A stretch of DNA of 63,861 bases from Antribacter soli (GCF_021568775.1 NZ_JAKGSG010000023.1:1-63861), one strand, 5' to 3'. Counted from the stretch's first letter, positions 24,793 to 39,979 are shown. Notes: generated from the letters alone by a model not told the origin. Numbers and translations are program-made.

Positions 24793-25209
24793 GTGGGCGC
24801 TCGCACAAAGGCGCGCAAGCGCGCCGTCGACATCCTCTTCGAGGCGGAGCAGCGGGCCGTCGACCCGCTGCGGCTCCTGAGCGACCGGGTCGCGAACCCG
24901 CGCACCGAGGCCGCGGTGCCGCAGTACACCGTGGAGGTCGTCGAGGGCGTGATCGCCGAGCGGGACCGCATCGACGAGCTGCTCGAGACCTACTCGCACG
25001 GCTGGACGCTGGAGCGCATGCCCGCGGTGGACCGGGCGGTGCTGCGCGTCGGCGCCTGGGAGGTGCTGTACAACGACGACGTCCCGGACGCGGTCGCGGT
25101 GGACGAGGCCGTGAGCCTCGCCGGTGACCTGTCGACGGACGACTCGCCGTCGTTCGTCAACGGCCTCCTCGGCCGGATCGTCGAGCTGAAGCCGTCGCTC
25201 CTCGCGTGA
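24793..25209 (+). CDS. nusB: Transcription antitermination factor NusB
   Basis: 138 residues, all-helical. RTKARKRAVDILFEAEQR (RNA-binding helix 1), ERMPAVDRAVLRVGAWEVLYNDDVPDAVAVDEAVSLAGDLSTDDSPSFVNGLLGRI is the conserved C-terminal half. It acts with NusE (S10) at boxA of rRNA operons. GTG start one base after the efp stop. A short dyad and then a 17-bp hairpin follow the stop. Confidence 0.96.
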   Translation: MGARTKARKRAVDILFEAEQRAVDPLRLLSDRVANPRTEAAVPQYTVEVVEGVIAERDRIDELLETYSHGWTLERMPAVDRAVLRVGAWEVLYNDDVPDAVAVDEAVSLAGDLSTDDSPSFVNGLLGRIVELKPSLLA

Positions 25210-25210
25210 G

Positions 25211-25290
25211 GACCTGACCCGGTCAGGTCTCGGCGTCGAGCGGTTCCGTCTCGCAAGTGGCGTGCATCCTCCCGGATGCACGCCACTTGC
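25211..25290 (+). terminator. Double hairpin terminator after efp-nusB
   Basis: GACCTGACC/GGTCAGGTC (25211-25229) is followed by a much stronger stem: GCAAGTGGCGTGCATCC (25253-25269) pairs perfectly with 25274-25290 around a TCCC loop. There is no T-run, but the 17-bp stem is the strongest hairpin in the region and marks the operon end. Confidence 0.8.
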
Positions 25291-25312
25291 ATCTCCCCAG
25301 CCAGAGCTCGGT

Positions 25313-25328
25313 GCAACCCAGGGGTTGC
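25313..25328. promoter_or_regulatory. ArsR-type operator, copy 1
   Basis: GCAACCCAGGGGTTGC: 7-bp arms around two bases. The same GCAACC...GGTTGC core recurs 47 bases downstream. Both precede the SRPBCC-ArsR operon. Confidence 0.65.
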
Positions 25329-25359
25329 GCATCACGCCGACCGGGCGCATGCTGGTGCT

Positions 25360-25375
25360 GCAACCGAACGGTTGC
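25360..25375. promoter_or_regulatory. ArsR-type operator, copy 2
   Basis: GCAACCGAACGGTTGC, a 16-bp palindrome. A third half-site GGTTGC follows at 25381. It lies about 50 bases before the SRPBCC start and probably overlaps the promoter. Confidence 0.68.
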
Positions 25376-25423
25376 GCGGAGGTTGCCATAGACGGCGGCT
25401 CCCGCCGGCACCCAGGAGGACCC

Positions 25424-25888
25424 ATGACCACGCAGACCCTCTCGTCCGTCGACCTCGACGCCCGCACCGTCACCCGGACGGTCCGCATCGCGGCCGGGCC
25501 CGACGCCGTCTGGCGCGCCCTCACCGAGCCCGAGCACGTCGCCGGCTGGTTCGGCGACACGTGCGAGACCGACGACGGCGGCCCGTTCACGCTGGGCGGT
25601 CGCGGCCGGTTCCACTTCGGCAGCCACGGCTGGTCCGCGTTCCAGGTCACGCGCCTCGACGCCCCCCGCGTGCTCGCCTTCACGTGGGCCGCGCCCGAGG
25701 TCGCAGACGGCACCGAGGCCGTCTTCACGCTCGCGCCCGACGGCGAGGGCACGCGCCTCACCGTCGTCGAGACCGGCTTCGACCGTGCGGACGACGCGAC
25801 CGCGCGGTCCGCGCTGGAGGACCACCGCCAGGGCTGGAACAGCGAGCTCGACGAGCTGGTCGCGTACGTCGAGTCGCGGCAGTGGTGA
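25424..25888 (+). CDS. SRPBCC / AHSA1-family protein
   Basis: 154 residues, START-like ligand-binding fold: VTRTVRIAAGPDAVWRALTEPEHVAGWFGD at the N-terminus, LGGRGRFHFGSHGWSAFQVTRLDAPRVLAFTW in the middle and the C-terminal helix HRQGWNSELDELVAYVE. Ligand unknown. AGGAGG six bases before ATG 25424. The stop overlaps the ArsR start (GTGA). SRPBCC-ArsR pairs are common, and the ArsR partner usually represses both. Confidence 0.86.
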   Translation: MTTQTLSSVDLDARTVTRTVRIAAGPDAVWRALTEPEHVAGWFGDTCETDDGGPFTLGGRGRFHFGSHGWSAFQVTRLDAPRVLAFTWAAPEVADGTEAVFTLAPDGEGTRLTVVETGFDRADDATARSALEDHRQGWNSELDELVAYVESRQW

Positions 25889-26226
25889 CGAGCCCTGGCG
25901 CCCCGAGCGCCGTCGTGGCCTTCGCCGCTCTCGCCGACGAGACCCGGTGGGCGGTGCTGCAGGCCCTCTCCGAGGGGGACCTGTCGGCGACCGCGCTCGC
26001 GGACCGGCTGCCCGTGACGCGGCAGGCGGTCGCCAAGCACCTCGCGGTGCTCGAGGCGGCGGGCCTGGTCGAGTCGTACAACGCCGGCCGCGAGCGCCGG
26101 TACCGGGCGCTCGGCGCGGAGCTGACGGCGCTCGGCCGCCGTCTGGAGAGCATCGGCCAGGCCTGGGACGCCCGCCTGTCGCGCCTGGCGGCGATCGCGG
26201 AGGACCTGGAGCGCGGCTCGGAGTAG
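25885..26226 (+). CDS. ArsR-family transcriptional regulator
   Basis: 113 residues, winged helix: FAALADETRWAVLQALSEGDLSATALADRLPVTRQAVAKHLAVLEAAGLVESYNAGRERRYRA. No metal-site cysteines, so it belongs to the non-metal ArsR branch paired with SRPBCC genes. GTG overlaps the upstream stop by four bases. The two GCAACC palindromes before the operon are its likely targets. A 14-bp hairpin terminator lies about 100 bases downstream. Confidence 0.88.
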   Translation: MTSPGAPSAVVAFAALADETRWAVLQALSEGDLSATALADRLPVTRQAVAKHLAVLEAAGLVESYNAGRERRYRALGAELTALGRRLESIGQAWDARLSRLAAIAEDLERGSE

Positions 26227-26325
26227 CAGCTGTTGTCGTTCACCTGAGCCTGCGGTTCCGCTTCAGGCGGGTGCCTCGTACCTCGGCCCCCACCCTGCGC
26301 TGCACCTCCGGCTCAGGCGAGCCAG

Positions 26326-26360
26326 GACAGGGCGCCGACGTTCGCGGTCGGCGCCCTGTC
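26326..26360 (+). terminator. 14-bp hairpin terminator before the pyr operon
   Basis: GACAGGGCGCCGAC (26326-26339) and its perfect complement (26347-26360) enclose a seven-base loop. It lies between the arsR stop and the pyrR leader, so it isolates the pyr operon. Confidence 0.78.
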
Positions 26361-26464
26361 CATCTGCCGCGCATGTGACCAACGCCGCTGTCCGCGGCGT
26401 GCCCACCCGGGCCGGGGCGAGGGCCCGGCGGGTTAGGGTGGGGACTGTCAGACTCCCTTTAAAG

Positions 26465-28130
<1,666 letters not shown>

Positions 28131-28134
<4 letters not shown>

Positions 28135-29519
28135 GCACCACGTACATCCTCCGCGGGGTCCGGCCCCTGGGCGGCGACCCGGTGGACGTCGTCCTGGCCG
28201 ACGGCGTGATCAGCGAGATCACCGCCGCGGGTGAGGCGACGGTCCCGGACGCTTCCCACGGAGTCACAGCCCCTGGTGAGGCGACGGTCCCGGACGGGGA
28301 CGTCGTCGTGCTCGACGCGCGCGCCTCCGACGGCTCCGGTCTGGTCCTCCTGCCCGGCCTGGTCGACCTGCACACCCACCTGCGCGAGCCGGGCCGCGAG
28401 GACGCCGAGACCGTGTGGTCCGGCACGCGCGCCGCAGCCGCGGGCGGCTTCACCGCGGTGCACGCGATGGCGAACACCACGCCGGTCGCGGACACGGCGG
28501 GCGTCGTCGAGCAGGTGCGGCGCCTCGGCGAGGAGGCCGGCTGGGCCGACGTGCACCCCGTCGGCGCGGTCACGGTGGGCCTGGCGGGGGAGCGCCTCGC
28601 CGAGCTCGGCGCGATGGCCGACTCCGCCGCCCGGGTCCGCGTCTTCTCCGACGACGGCAGGTGCGTCCACGACCCGATCCTGATGCGGCGCGCGCTGGAG
28701 TACGTCAAGGCGTTCGACGGCGTCGTGGCGCAGCACGCCCAGGAGCCGCGCCTGACCGAGGGCGCCCAGATGAACGAGGGCGTCGTCTCGGGGGAGATCG
28801 GCCTGACCGGCTGGCCGGCCGTCGCGGAGGAGGCGATCATCGCGCGCGACGTGCTGCTCGCCGAGCACGTCGGCTCACGCCTGCACGTGTGCCACCTGTC
28901 GACGGCGCGGTCGGTGGAGATCATCCGCTGGGCGAAGTCCCGTGGGGTGAACGTGACCGCCGAGGTCACGCCGCACCACCTGATCCTCACCGACGAGCTC
29001 GCCCGCGACTACGACCCGGTGTTCAAGGTCAACCCGCCGCTGCGCACCGCCGAGGACGTCGAGGCGGTCCGCCAGGGCCTCGCCGACGGCACGATCGACA
29101 TCGTGGCGACCGACCACGCCCCGCACCCGGTCGAGGACAAGGACTGCGAGTGGTCCGCCGCCGCGTTCGGCATGACGGGCCTGGAGACCGCCCTGTCCGT
29201 CGTGCAGGCGACCATGGTCGACACGGGCCGGCTCACCTGGGCCGACGTCGCCCGCGTGCTGTCGACGGCCCCGGCACGGATCGGCCGGATCGACGACCGC
29301 CAGGGCCGCCCCCTGGCGGCCGGCGAGCCGGCCAACCTCGTCCTCGTGGACCCGGCCGCGCACCGCATGATCGACGGGTCCGCCCAGGTCACCGCAAGCG
29401 CCAACACGCCGTTCCGGGGCATGGAGCTGCCCGGCCGCGTCGTCGCCACCTTCCTGCGGGGGCGCGCGACCGTGCTGGACGGCGTGCCCGTCGACGCCCT
29501 CGAAGGAGCCGCACGATGA
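28131..29519 (+). CDS. pyrC: Dihydroorotase
   Basis: 462 residues, class I dihydroorotase. Metal site [16 protein letters not shown] at about 77-92, [23 protein letters not shown] and the final Asp in [13 protein letters not shown]. An unusual N-terminal insert repeats GEATVPD twice, 15 codons apart (22-bp DNA repeat at 28230 and 28275). GTG overlaps the pyrB stop. Its last codons EGAAR and stop are duplicated 89 bases downstream. Confidence 0.96.
28230..28296 (+). repeat. 22-bp direct repeat inside pyrC
   Basis: The same 22 bases (beginning GGTGAGGCGACGG) occur at 28230-28251 and 28275-28296, offset by 45 bases so that the frame is kept. They encode GEATVPDxxxxxxxxGEATVPD in a surface loop before the metal site. 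Confidence 0.9.
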
Positions 29520-29610
29520 ACGGTCACCAGTGTCTGCTCGACGCTCCGGCCCCCGGCGCCCCGGCTCTCGACATCTCGGTCCAGTCTCCCGAAGGAGCCG
29601 CACGATGAAC
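29501..29610 (+). repeat. 21-bp duplicated stop-start junction after pyrC
   Basis: Twenty-one bases covering the ribosome site GAAGGAG and the ATGA stop/start overlap occur at 29501-29521 and 29590-29610 (offset 89). The pyrC junction was thus copied, leaving a 30-codon frame between the copies. Confidence 0.9.
29516..29608 (+). CDS. 30-residue micro-ORF between pyrC and the PH-like gene
   Basis: ATG 29516 overlaps the pyrC stop (ATGA) and the frame ends in TGA 29606-29608, which overlaps the ATG of the next gene. Both ends have the same GAAGGAG site because of the 21-bp repeat. The peptide begins [14 protein letters not shown] and ends EGAAR like pyrC itself. It is probably translated as part of the coupled operon, but a function is not evident; it may only maintain coupling after a duplication. 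Confidence 0.5.
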   Translation: MNGHQCLLDAPAPGAPALDISVQSPEGAAR

Positions 29611-30204
29611 CTGCCCCTGCCGCTCGCCGTCGGGATCTGGGTCGTCCTGGGGCTCGCCCTGCTCCTCCTGGTCCTCACGGGCCGACGACGTCTCGCGCAG
29701 CGCACGCGCGCGGTCGTCCCCGTCCCGCCGGCCGCTCCCGCGCCCGAGGCGCTGGGCGCCCTGCGCGCCGGCCCCGTCGAGGCCGTGTACGTGTCCAGCA
29801 CGCTCGCGGGCGACTGGCTCGCCCGCGTGGGCGCCCACGGGCTCGGCGACCGCGCCGCCGCCCGCGTGACCGTCCACGACGCCGGGGTGCTCGTCGAACG
29901 CGAGGGCGCCGACGACGTGTTCGCGCCCGTCGCCACCCTGCGCGGCGCGGGCCTCGCGCCCGGCATGGCCGGCAAGTACGTCGGGGCTGACGGCCTCGTC
30001 GTCATCACGTGGGAGGTCCCGGCCGCCGACGGCGTCGAGGCCGCCCTGCTCGACACCGGCCTGCGCACCCGCCGCGCCACCGACCGCGGCACGCTCGTGG
30101 ACGCCGTGCGCCACCTCGTCGCCGCCCAGACCCTGTACCCGCCGGCGTCCACGACGCCGTCTTCCCCGCCGACCGCCACGCCGACCCCCCAGGACGCCCG
30201 ATGA
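29605..30204 (+). CDS. Membrane-anchored PH-like protein of the pyr operon
   Basis: 199 residues: one N-terminal membrane helix (about 5-25), then a beta-rich domain ([54 protein letters not shown]) and a Pro/Thr-rich C-terminus. It sits at the place of the conserved actinobacterial gene between pyrC and carA (Rv1382 in M. tuberculosis). Function unknown; PH-like folds bind lipid or protein. Overlaps carA by four bases. Confidence 0.75.
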   Translation: MNLPLPLAVGIWVVLGLALLLLVLTGRRRLAQRTRAVVPVPPAAPAPEALGALRAGPVEAVYVSSTLAGDWLARVGAHGLGDRAAARVTVHDAGVLVEREGADDVFAPVATLRGAGLAPGMAGKYVGADGLVVITWEVPAADGVEAALLDTGLRTRRATDRGTLVDAVRHLVAAQTLYPPASTTPSSPPTATPTPQDAR

Positions 30205-31436
30205 GCACCACCCTCGCCAGCAGCACCCCAGCGACCCTCGTCCTCGAGGACGGCAGCACCTACTCCGGCCGCGCGTACGGGGCCACCGGCACCACCTTCG
30301 GCGAGATCGTCTTCTCGACCGGCATGACGGGCTACCAGGAGACCCTCACCGACCCGTCGTACCACCGCCAGATCGTCGTCATGACGGCCCCCCACATCGG
30401 GAACACGGGCGTCAACGACGAGGACCCGGAGTCCGGGAAGATCTGGGTCAGCGGGTACGTCGTGCGCGACCCCGCGCGCCGCGTGTCCTCCTGGCGCGCC
30501 GAGCGCTCCCTCGGCGAGGAGCTCGCCGCCCAGAGCATCGTCGGAATCTCCGACCTCGACACCCGCGCGCTGACCCGCCACCTGCGCGAGACCGGCGTGA
30601 TGCGCGCCGGCATCTTCTCCGGCGACGCCCTCACCCGCGACGGCTACCCCCGCCACGTCGAGGAGCTCGTCGCGCAGGTGCAGGCGTCCCCCCAGATGAA
30701 GGGCGCGAACCTCGCGGGCGAGGTCACGACCACCGAGGCGTACGTCGTCGAACCGCGCGGCGAGCACGAGGGTCACCAGCCCGTCGCGACCGTCGTCGCC
30801 GTCGACCTCGGCATCAAGACCATGACGCCCGTGCGCCTCGCCGAGCGCGGCGTGCGCGTCCACGTCGTGCCGCAGTCCACGACGATCGAGGAGATCGAGG
30901 CCCTGCTGCCCGCCGGTGCGCCCCGCGGGGTCTTCTTCTCCAACGGCCCCGGTGACCCCGGCGCCGCAACGCACGAGGTCGACGTGCTCCGCCAGGTCCT
31001 CGACCGCCGCCTGCCGTTCTTCGGCATCTGCTTCGGCAACCAGCTCCTCGGCCGCGCCCTCGGGTACGGCACCTACAAGCTGGGCTACGGCCATCGCGGC
31101 ATCAACCAGCCCGTCCTGGACCGCACCACCGGCAAGGTGGAGGTCACCGCGCACAACCACGGCTTCGCGGTCGACGCCCCCGTCGACGCCGAGTCCGCCG
31201 CACCGCACGACGGCGGCCGCTACGGCCGCGTCGTCGTCTCCCACGTCGGCCTCAACGACCGTGTCGTCGAAGGCCTGACCTGCCTGGACCTGCCGGCCTT
31301 CTCCGTGCAGTACCACCCCGAGGCCGCGGCCGGCCCCCACGACGCCGCCTACCTCTTCGACCGGTTCGTCGACCTCATGACGGACCCGGCCGCCTGGCCG
31401 CCAGTCGTCAAGGACCAGCTCAAGGAGAGCCGCTGA
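30201..31436 (+). CDS. carA: Carbamoyl-phosphate synthase small subunit
   Basis: 411 residues, glutamine amidotransferase subunit. N-terminal domain [42 protein letters not shown]. The class I GATase half has [10 protein letters not shown], the nucleophile Cys in [16 protein letters not shown] and the catalytic His-Glu in [13 protein letters not shown]. Supplies ammonia to CarB. ATG overlaps the upstream stop by four bases; carB follows after one base. Confidence 0.97.
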   Translation: MSTTLASSTPATLVLEDGSTYSGRAYGATGTTFGEIVFSTGMTGYQETLTDPSYHRQIVVMTAPHIGNTGVNDEDPESGKIWVSGYVVRDPARRVSSWRAERSLGEELAAQSIVGISDLDTRALTRHLRETGVMRAGIFSGDALTRDGYPRHVEELVAQVQASPQMKGANLAGEVTTTEAYVVEPRGEHEGHQPVATVVAVDLGIKTMTPVRLAERGVRVHVVPQSTTIEEIEALLPAGAPRGVFFSNGPGDPGAATHEVDVLRQVLDRRLPFFGICFGNQLLGRALGYGTYKLGYGHRGINQPVLDRTTGKVEVTAHNHGFAVDAPVDAESAAPHDGGRYGRVVVSHVGLNDRVVEGLTCLDLPAFSVQYHPEAAAGPHDAAYLFDRFVDLMTDPAAWPPVVKDQLKESR

Positions 31437-31437
31437 C

Positions 31438-34788
<3,351 letters not shown>

Positions 34789-34818
<30 letters not shown>

Positions 34819-34894
34819 CAGGGCCGGACAGCCTGGGGTCGGGCGCGCCGCCGTCGGGCCTCAGCGCCGGAGCTCGCGGGGACGACGGCGTGAC
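34789..34894 (+). repeat. 31-bp duplicated carB/pyrF junction
   Basis: Thirty-one bases (beginning GCGCCGGAGCTCGCGG and ending in GTGAC) occur at 34789-34819 and 34864-34894, exactly 75 bases apart. Each copy carries the same GTG, at 34815 and 34890, in the same reading frame, so pyrF has two equivalent start regions. Confidence 0.92.
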
Positions 34895-35768
34895 GGCTGC
34901 CCTTCGTCCCTCCTTCGGCGCCCGCCTGGCCGCCGCCATGGACGAGCACGGTCCCCTCTGCGTCGGGATCGACCCCCACGCCTCCCTCCTGGAGGCGTGG
35001 GGCCTGCCCGACACGGCGGCCGGCGTGCGCGACTTCGGCCTGCGCGTGGTCGAGGCGCTCGGCGGGAAGGTCGCGGCGGTCAAGCCGCAGGCAGCCTTCT
35101 TCGAGCGGCACGGCTCGCGCGGGCTCGCCGCCCTGGAGGACGTCCTCGCGGCGTCGGCCGCGGCGGGCACGCTGACGATCGTCGACGCCAAGCGCGGCGA
35201 CATCGGCTCCACGATGGGCGCCTACGCGGACGCCTACCTGCGTGACGGCTCGCCGCTCGCCGGTGACGCCCTGACCGTCTCGCCGTACCTGGGCTTCGGC
35301 TCGCTCGCGCCTGCGGTGGAGCTGGCCGCGGCCACGGGCCGCGGCCTGTTCGTGCTGTGCCTCACGTCCAACAAGGAAGGTGCGGAGGTCCAGCACGCCC
35401 GCAGCCTGCCCGACGCCGGAGGCCACCTGGGCGCGTCCGTCGCCTCGGTCATGGCCGCCCACGCGGCGGTGCTGAACGCGGGGGCGGAGCCGATGGGCTC
35501 CGTGGGCCTCGTCGTGGGTGCCACGGTGGGCGACGCCGCGCGCGCGACCGGGACGGATCTCGTGGCCGTCAACGGACCGCTGCTGGCACCGGGTGTGGGC
35601 GCCCAGGGGGCGGGGGCACGTGAGTTGTCGACCGCATTCGGCGACGCCCGGCGTACCGTGCTGGCGTCGTCGTCGCGGGGCGTGCTCGCGGCCGGACCGG
35701 ACGCGGAGTCGCTGGTGAGGGCGGCGCGGGCGGCGGCCACCGAGGCGACGGCGGCGCTCCGCAGCTGA
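34815..35768 (+). CDS. pyrF: Orotidine 5'-phosphate decarboxylase
   Basis: 317 residues (or 292 from GTG 34890), type 2 OMP decarboxylase as in mycobacteria. [16 protein letters not shown] at the N-terminus, catalytic [20 protein letters not shown] and the late [19 protein letters not shown] 34815 overlaps the carB stop by four bases. The second GTG lies in a duplicated copy of this junction and starts [17 protein letters not shown], the normal family N-terminus, so the first 25 residues look like an acquired extension. Confidence 0.96.
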
Positions 35769-35801
35769 AGAGTTAACGGGATTCATTATGTGTAAACGCC
35801 C

Positions 35802-35816
35802 TAAATGGTGCATTTA
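35802..35816. promoter_or_regulatory. AT-rich palindrome before mihF
   Basis: TAAATG (35802-35807) and CATTTA (35811-35816) flank GTG, and TGTAAA/TTTACA (35791, 35813) extend the symmetry. It is the most AT-rich part of the 177 bases between pyrF and mihF, so an operator, or a self-binding site for mIHF, is possible. Confidence 0.4.
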
Positions 35817-35954
35817 CAGGTGATGAAGTGCCAGGCAAAGGCGCGCCTGCGATTGCCGACGGGTTGGGTCGTGGCTACTTTCGATGCAGCAGTCCACATC
35901 CAGACCGGCGACAGTGCTGACAGAGGCCGGTCGAGACACGAGTAGGTGACTTGC

Positions 35955-36266
35955 GTGGCACTTCCCCCCCTCACTCCCGAGCAGCGTGCAGCAGCTCTCG
36001 AGAAGGCCGCCGAGGCTCGGCGCGCCCGGGCAGAGATCAAGAACCGGCTGAAGTACTCCCAGGGCTCCCTGAAAGAGGTCATCGAGCGCGGCCAGACAGA
36101 CGACGTCGTCGGAAAGCTCAAGGTGGTCTCGCTGCTGGAGTCCCTCCCCGGCGTGGGTAAGGTGAAGGCCAAGGCGATCATGGAGGAGATCGGGATCGCC
36201 GAGACTCGCCGCGTCCGTGGTCTTGGGCCGCACCAGACGAAGGCGCTCATCGAGAGGTTCGGCTGA
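35955..36266 (+). CDS. mihF: Actinobacterial integration host factor mIHF
   Basis: 103 residues, start GTG 35955 giving the classic [43 protein letters not shown]. The helix-two-turn-helix [44 protein letters not shown] binds DNA non-specifically. A nucleoid protein with no similarity to enterobacterial IHF. It precedes gmk as in mycobacteria. A GTG at 35946 is also in frame. Confidence 0.95.
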   Translation: MALPPLTPEQRAAALEKAAEARRARAEIKNRLKYSQGSLKEVIERGQTDDVVGKLKVVSLLESLPGVGKVKAKAIMEEIGIAETRRVRGLGPHQTKALIERFG

Positions 36267-36267
36267 C

Positions 36268-36870
36268 ATTTCCAGTTCTACTGCTCCCGCACGACTGACC
36301 GTCCTTGCGGGCCCGACCGCCGTCGGCAAGGGCACCGTCTCGGCCGACGTGCGGGACCGCTATCCGCAGGTGTGGCTCTCCGTGTCGGCGACCACCCGGT
36401 CGCCTCGCCCGGGCGAGGAGGACGGCGTCCACTACCTGTTCGTAGGTCCCGAGGAGTTCGACCGCATGGTCGCGGCGGGGGAGATGCTCGAGTGGGCCGT
36501 CGTGCACGGCCGCAACCGCTACGGCACCCCCCGCCGGCCCGTCGAGGAGCGGCTCGCCGCGGGCGTGCCGGTCCTGCTGGAGATCGACCTTCAGGGCGCC
36601 CGGCAGGTCCGCGGGTCCATGCCCGACGCGCGGTTCGTGTTCCTCGCGCCGCCGAGCTACGACGAGCTGGTACGCCGGCTCGTCGGGCGTGGCACGGAGG
36701 ACGAGGAGGAGCGGACTCGGCGCCTGGAGACGGCGCGCGTGGAGCTCGCCGCCGAGAGCGAGTTCGACGTGACCATCGTCAACGACGACGTCCACCGGGC
36801 GACCGACGAGCTCGTCAGCGTGATGGGCGTCTCGTCGGTCGGTGCGGGCTCGGCGCACGTGGCGGGCTGA
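36268..36870 (+). CDS. gmk: Guanylate kinase
   Basis: About 200 residues, phosphorylates GMP to GDP. P-loop [20 protein letters not shown] site [46 protein letters not shown] and lid [16 protein letters not shown]. No ATG, GTG or TTG lies between the mihF stop and the P-loop; ATT 36268, one base after the mihF stop with GAGAGG ten bases before it, is the best candidate. GTG 36217 would overlap mihF by 50 bases and add an Arg-rich run. Its last 25 bases recur 62 bases downstream. Confidence 0.93.
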   Translation: MSSSTAPARLTVLAGPTAVGKGTVSADVRDRYPQVWLSVSATTRSPRPGEEDGVHYLFVGPEEFDRMVAAGEMLEWAVVHGRNRYGTPRRPVEERLAAGVPVLLEIDLQGARQVRGSMPDARFVFLAPPSYDELVRRLVGRGTEDEEERTRRLETARVELAAESEFDVTIVNDDVHRATDELVSVMGVSSVGAGSAHVAG

Positions 36871-36934
36871 GCTCGCCGATCGTGCACCGTCGCCGGACGG
36901 GTCGACATAGCTCGGCGCACGTGGCGGGCTGAGC
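36848..36934 (+). repeat. 25-bp duplicated gmk 3' end
   Basis: Twenty-five bases (beginning GCTCGGCGCACGTGG), encoding SAHVAG-stop, occur at 36848-36872 and 36910-36934, offset 62. The second copy is non-coding. Confidence 0.9.
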
Positions 36935-36961
36935 CTGCCCGCTGCGGACGTTCCCGGCGGG

Positions 36962-36967
36962 TAGACT
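36962..36967 (+). promoter_or_regulatory. -10 box of rpoZ
   Basis: TAGACT about 47 bases before the rpoZ ATG, so rpoZ probably has its own leadered transcript despite following gmk closely. Confidence 0.45.
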
Positions 36968-37013
36968 GTGCCCTCGGACTTTCCTCTTCCCCTCTAGCCT
37001 CGGGAGCATCACC

Positions 37014-37319
37014 ATGGCCGGAACCGTCGCCGCTCCGATCGGCATCACCGACCCGCCGATCGACGAGCTGCTCGAGCGCACTGACTCCAAGTACGGGCTC
37101 GTCCTGTACGCGGCCATGCGCGCCCGTCAGATCAACGCGTACTACTCCCAGCTCAACGAGGGCCTGCTGGAGAACGTGGGCCCGCTCGTCGAGACCCGCA
37201 ACCAGGAGAAGCCGCTCTCGATCGCCATGCGCGAGATCAACCGTGGCCTCCTGACGATCGAGGCCGTCGAGCCGGTCGAGCCCGGCGAGGGCGAAGCCAC
37301 GCCGGAGTTCCCCGCCTGA
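37014..37319 (+). CDS. rpoZ: RNA polymerase omega subunit
   Basis: 101 residues. [38 protein letters not shown] and the C-terminal [18 protein letters not shown] are the actinobacterial omega signatures. It helps assemble RNA polymerase on beta'. GGGAG eight bases before ATG. coaBC follows after 22 bases. Confidence 0.97.
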   Translation: MAGTVAAPIGITDPPIDELLERTDSKYGLVLYAAMRARQINAYYSQLNEGLLENVGPLVETRNQEKPLSIAMREINRGLLTIEAVEPVEPGEGEATPEFPA

Positions 37320-37341
37320 CCCGGACGCGAGTCGTCCTGCG

Positions 37342-38610
37342 ATGAGGATCCTGCTGGGTGTCAGCGGGGGTATCGCCGCATACAAGGCCGTGCTCCTGCT
37401 GCGGCTGCTGCGCGAGCAGGGGCACGCCGTGCGCGTGATCCCGACCGCCTCTGCCCTCCGGTTCGTAGGGGCGCCGACCTTCGAGGCACTGTCCGGCGAG
37501 CCGGTCACCACCGAGGTGTTCGAGGACGTGGAGCACGTGCCCCACGTCGCCCTGGGCCAGGGTGCCGACCTGGTGATCGTGGCGCCTGCGACGGCCGACC
37601 TGCTGTCACGGGCCGCGACGGGCCGGGCCGACGACCTGCTGACGTCCACTCTCCTCACCGCCCGCTGCCCGGTCGTCATGGCGCCCGCCATGCACACCGA
37701 GATGTGGGAGCACCCCGCCACGCGCGCCAACGTTGCGACCCTTCGCGAGCGGGGCGTGCACGTCCTGGAGCCGGCGTCCGGCCGCCTGACCGGCGCGGAC
37801 ACGGGCCGCGGCCGGCTGCCTGAGCCGGAGGAGATCGCCGAGTACGCGCTGTCGGTGGTCGTTGCCGGGCCCGCGCCCGGCGGGCCGTCAGGCTCGCGCG
37901 ACCTCGTAGCGCGTCGTGTCGTGGTGTCCGCGGGCGGGACGCGTGAGCCCATCGACCCCGTCCGGTTCATCGGGAACCGGTCCAGCGGCCTGCAGGGCGT
38001 CGCCCTGGCCCGTGCCGCGGCCGAGCGGGGGGCCCACGTGACGTTGGTGGCAGCCAACATCGCCCTCGAGGTCCTGGCGGGGGCGTCTTCAGCCGGGCAG
38101 GGCCAAGGTGCTGGAACGGTCGACGTCGTGCGCGTCGAGAGCACCGCCGACCTGCGCGACGCGGTCCGCGGAGCGGCCGCAGAGGCCGACGTCGTCGTGA
38201 TGGCCGCAGCCGTCGCCGACTTCCGGCCCGCGCGGACGCCCGACGCCAAGATCAAGAAGGTGCCCGGCCGGCCGCCCGCGCCGATCGAGCTGGTGCTCAA
38301 TCCCGACATCCTGGCTGAGCTTGCGCACGAGCGCCTGCGACCCGGGCAGGTCGTCGTCGGGTTCGCCGCCGAGACCGGGGACGAGACGGGCGACGTGCTC
38401 GACCTGGGCCGCGCCAAGGCGCGCCGCAAGGGTGCGGACCTGTTGGTGCTCAACGCCGTCGGCGGGGGCCGGGGGTTCGGCACGGTGACCAACGAGGTGA
38501 CCTTGCTCGACGGCACGGGCGAGGTTCTCGGTCAGGTGGCCGGGACCAAGCCCGAGGTCGCCGACGCGGTCTGGGACGCTGTGGTGAAGCTGCTCGTGCC
38601 GCGGGCCTGA
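37342..38610 (+). CDS. coaBC: Phosphopantothenoylcysteine synthetase/decarboxylase
   Basis: 422 residues, two coenzyme A steps in one chain. CoaC half: MRILLGVSGGIAAYKAVLLLR, VAPATADLLSRAATGRADDLLT, MAPAMHTEMWEHPATRAN. CoaB half from about 190: VVVSAGGTREPIDPVRFIGNRSSGLQGVALARAA, the Ala-Ala-Val-Ala-Asp-Phe segment, KIKK and NPDILAEL. Its 13-base end GCCGCGGGCCTGA is repeated 21 bases later. Confidence 0.96.
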   Translation: MRILLGVSGGIAAYKAVLLLRLLREQGHAVRVIPTASALRFVGAPTFEALSGEPVTTEVFEDVEHVPHVALGQGADLVIVAPATADLLSRAATGRADDLLTSTLLTARCPVVMAPAMHTEMWEHPATRANVATLRERGVHVLEPASGRLTGADTGRGRLPEPEEIAEYALSVVVAGPAPGGPSGSRDLVARRVVVSAGGTREPIDPVRFIGNRSSGLQGVALARAAAERGAHVTLVAANIALEVLAGASSAGQGQGAGTVDVVRVESTADLRDAVRGAAAEADVVVMAAAVADFRPARTPDAKIKKVPGRPPAPIELVLNPDILAELAHERLRPGQVVVGFAAETGDETGDVLDLGRAKARRKGADLLVLNAVGGGRGFGTVTNEVTLLDGTGEVLGQVAGTKPEVADAVWDAVVKLLVPRA

Positions 38611-38631
38611 GCTTGTCGGCCGCGGGCCTGA
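38598..38631 (+). repeat. 13-bp duplicated coaBC 3' end
   Basis: GCCGCGGGCCTGA, with the coaBC stop, occurs at 38598-38610 and 38619-38631 (offset 21). Short, but it matches the gene-end repeats of gmk, carB and pyrC. Confidence 0.6.
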
Positions 38632-38725
38632 ACCCCCGTCCGGAATTATGTCCACATACTGAGATCCTTCTCGCCATGTGAGCCATCTTTCGCCCGACCT
38701 GCGCGCCGACCCGGCACCGGGCCCG

Positions 38726-38731
38726 TAGCAT
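38726..38731 (+). promoter_or_regulatory. Leaderless -10 box of metK
   Basis: TAGCAT ends seven bases before ATG 38739 and overlaps the earlier ATG at 38730, which therefore cannot be the start of this transcript. Confidence 0.55.
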
Positions 38732-38738
38732 GTCCGGC

Positions 38739-39944
<1,206 letters not shown>

Positions 39945-39979
39945 CGTCGAGGACCGCCGCTGTTCCCAGGTGCGGCGTC

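Noticed and set aside
22857-24971. A 704-codon open frame antisense to satD, its partner and efp
   Set aside because: Covers three recognised genes on the other strand and has biased composition with no motif.
38611-38738. SAM riboswitch before metK
   Set aside because: No SAM-I/II/IV core; the transcript looks leaderless.
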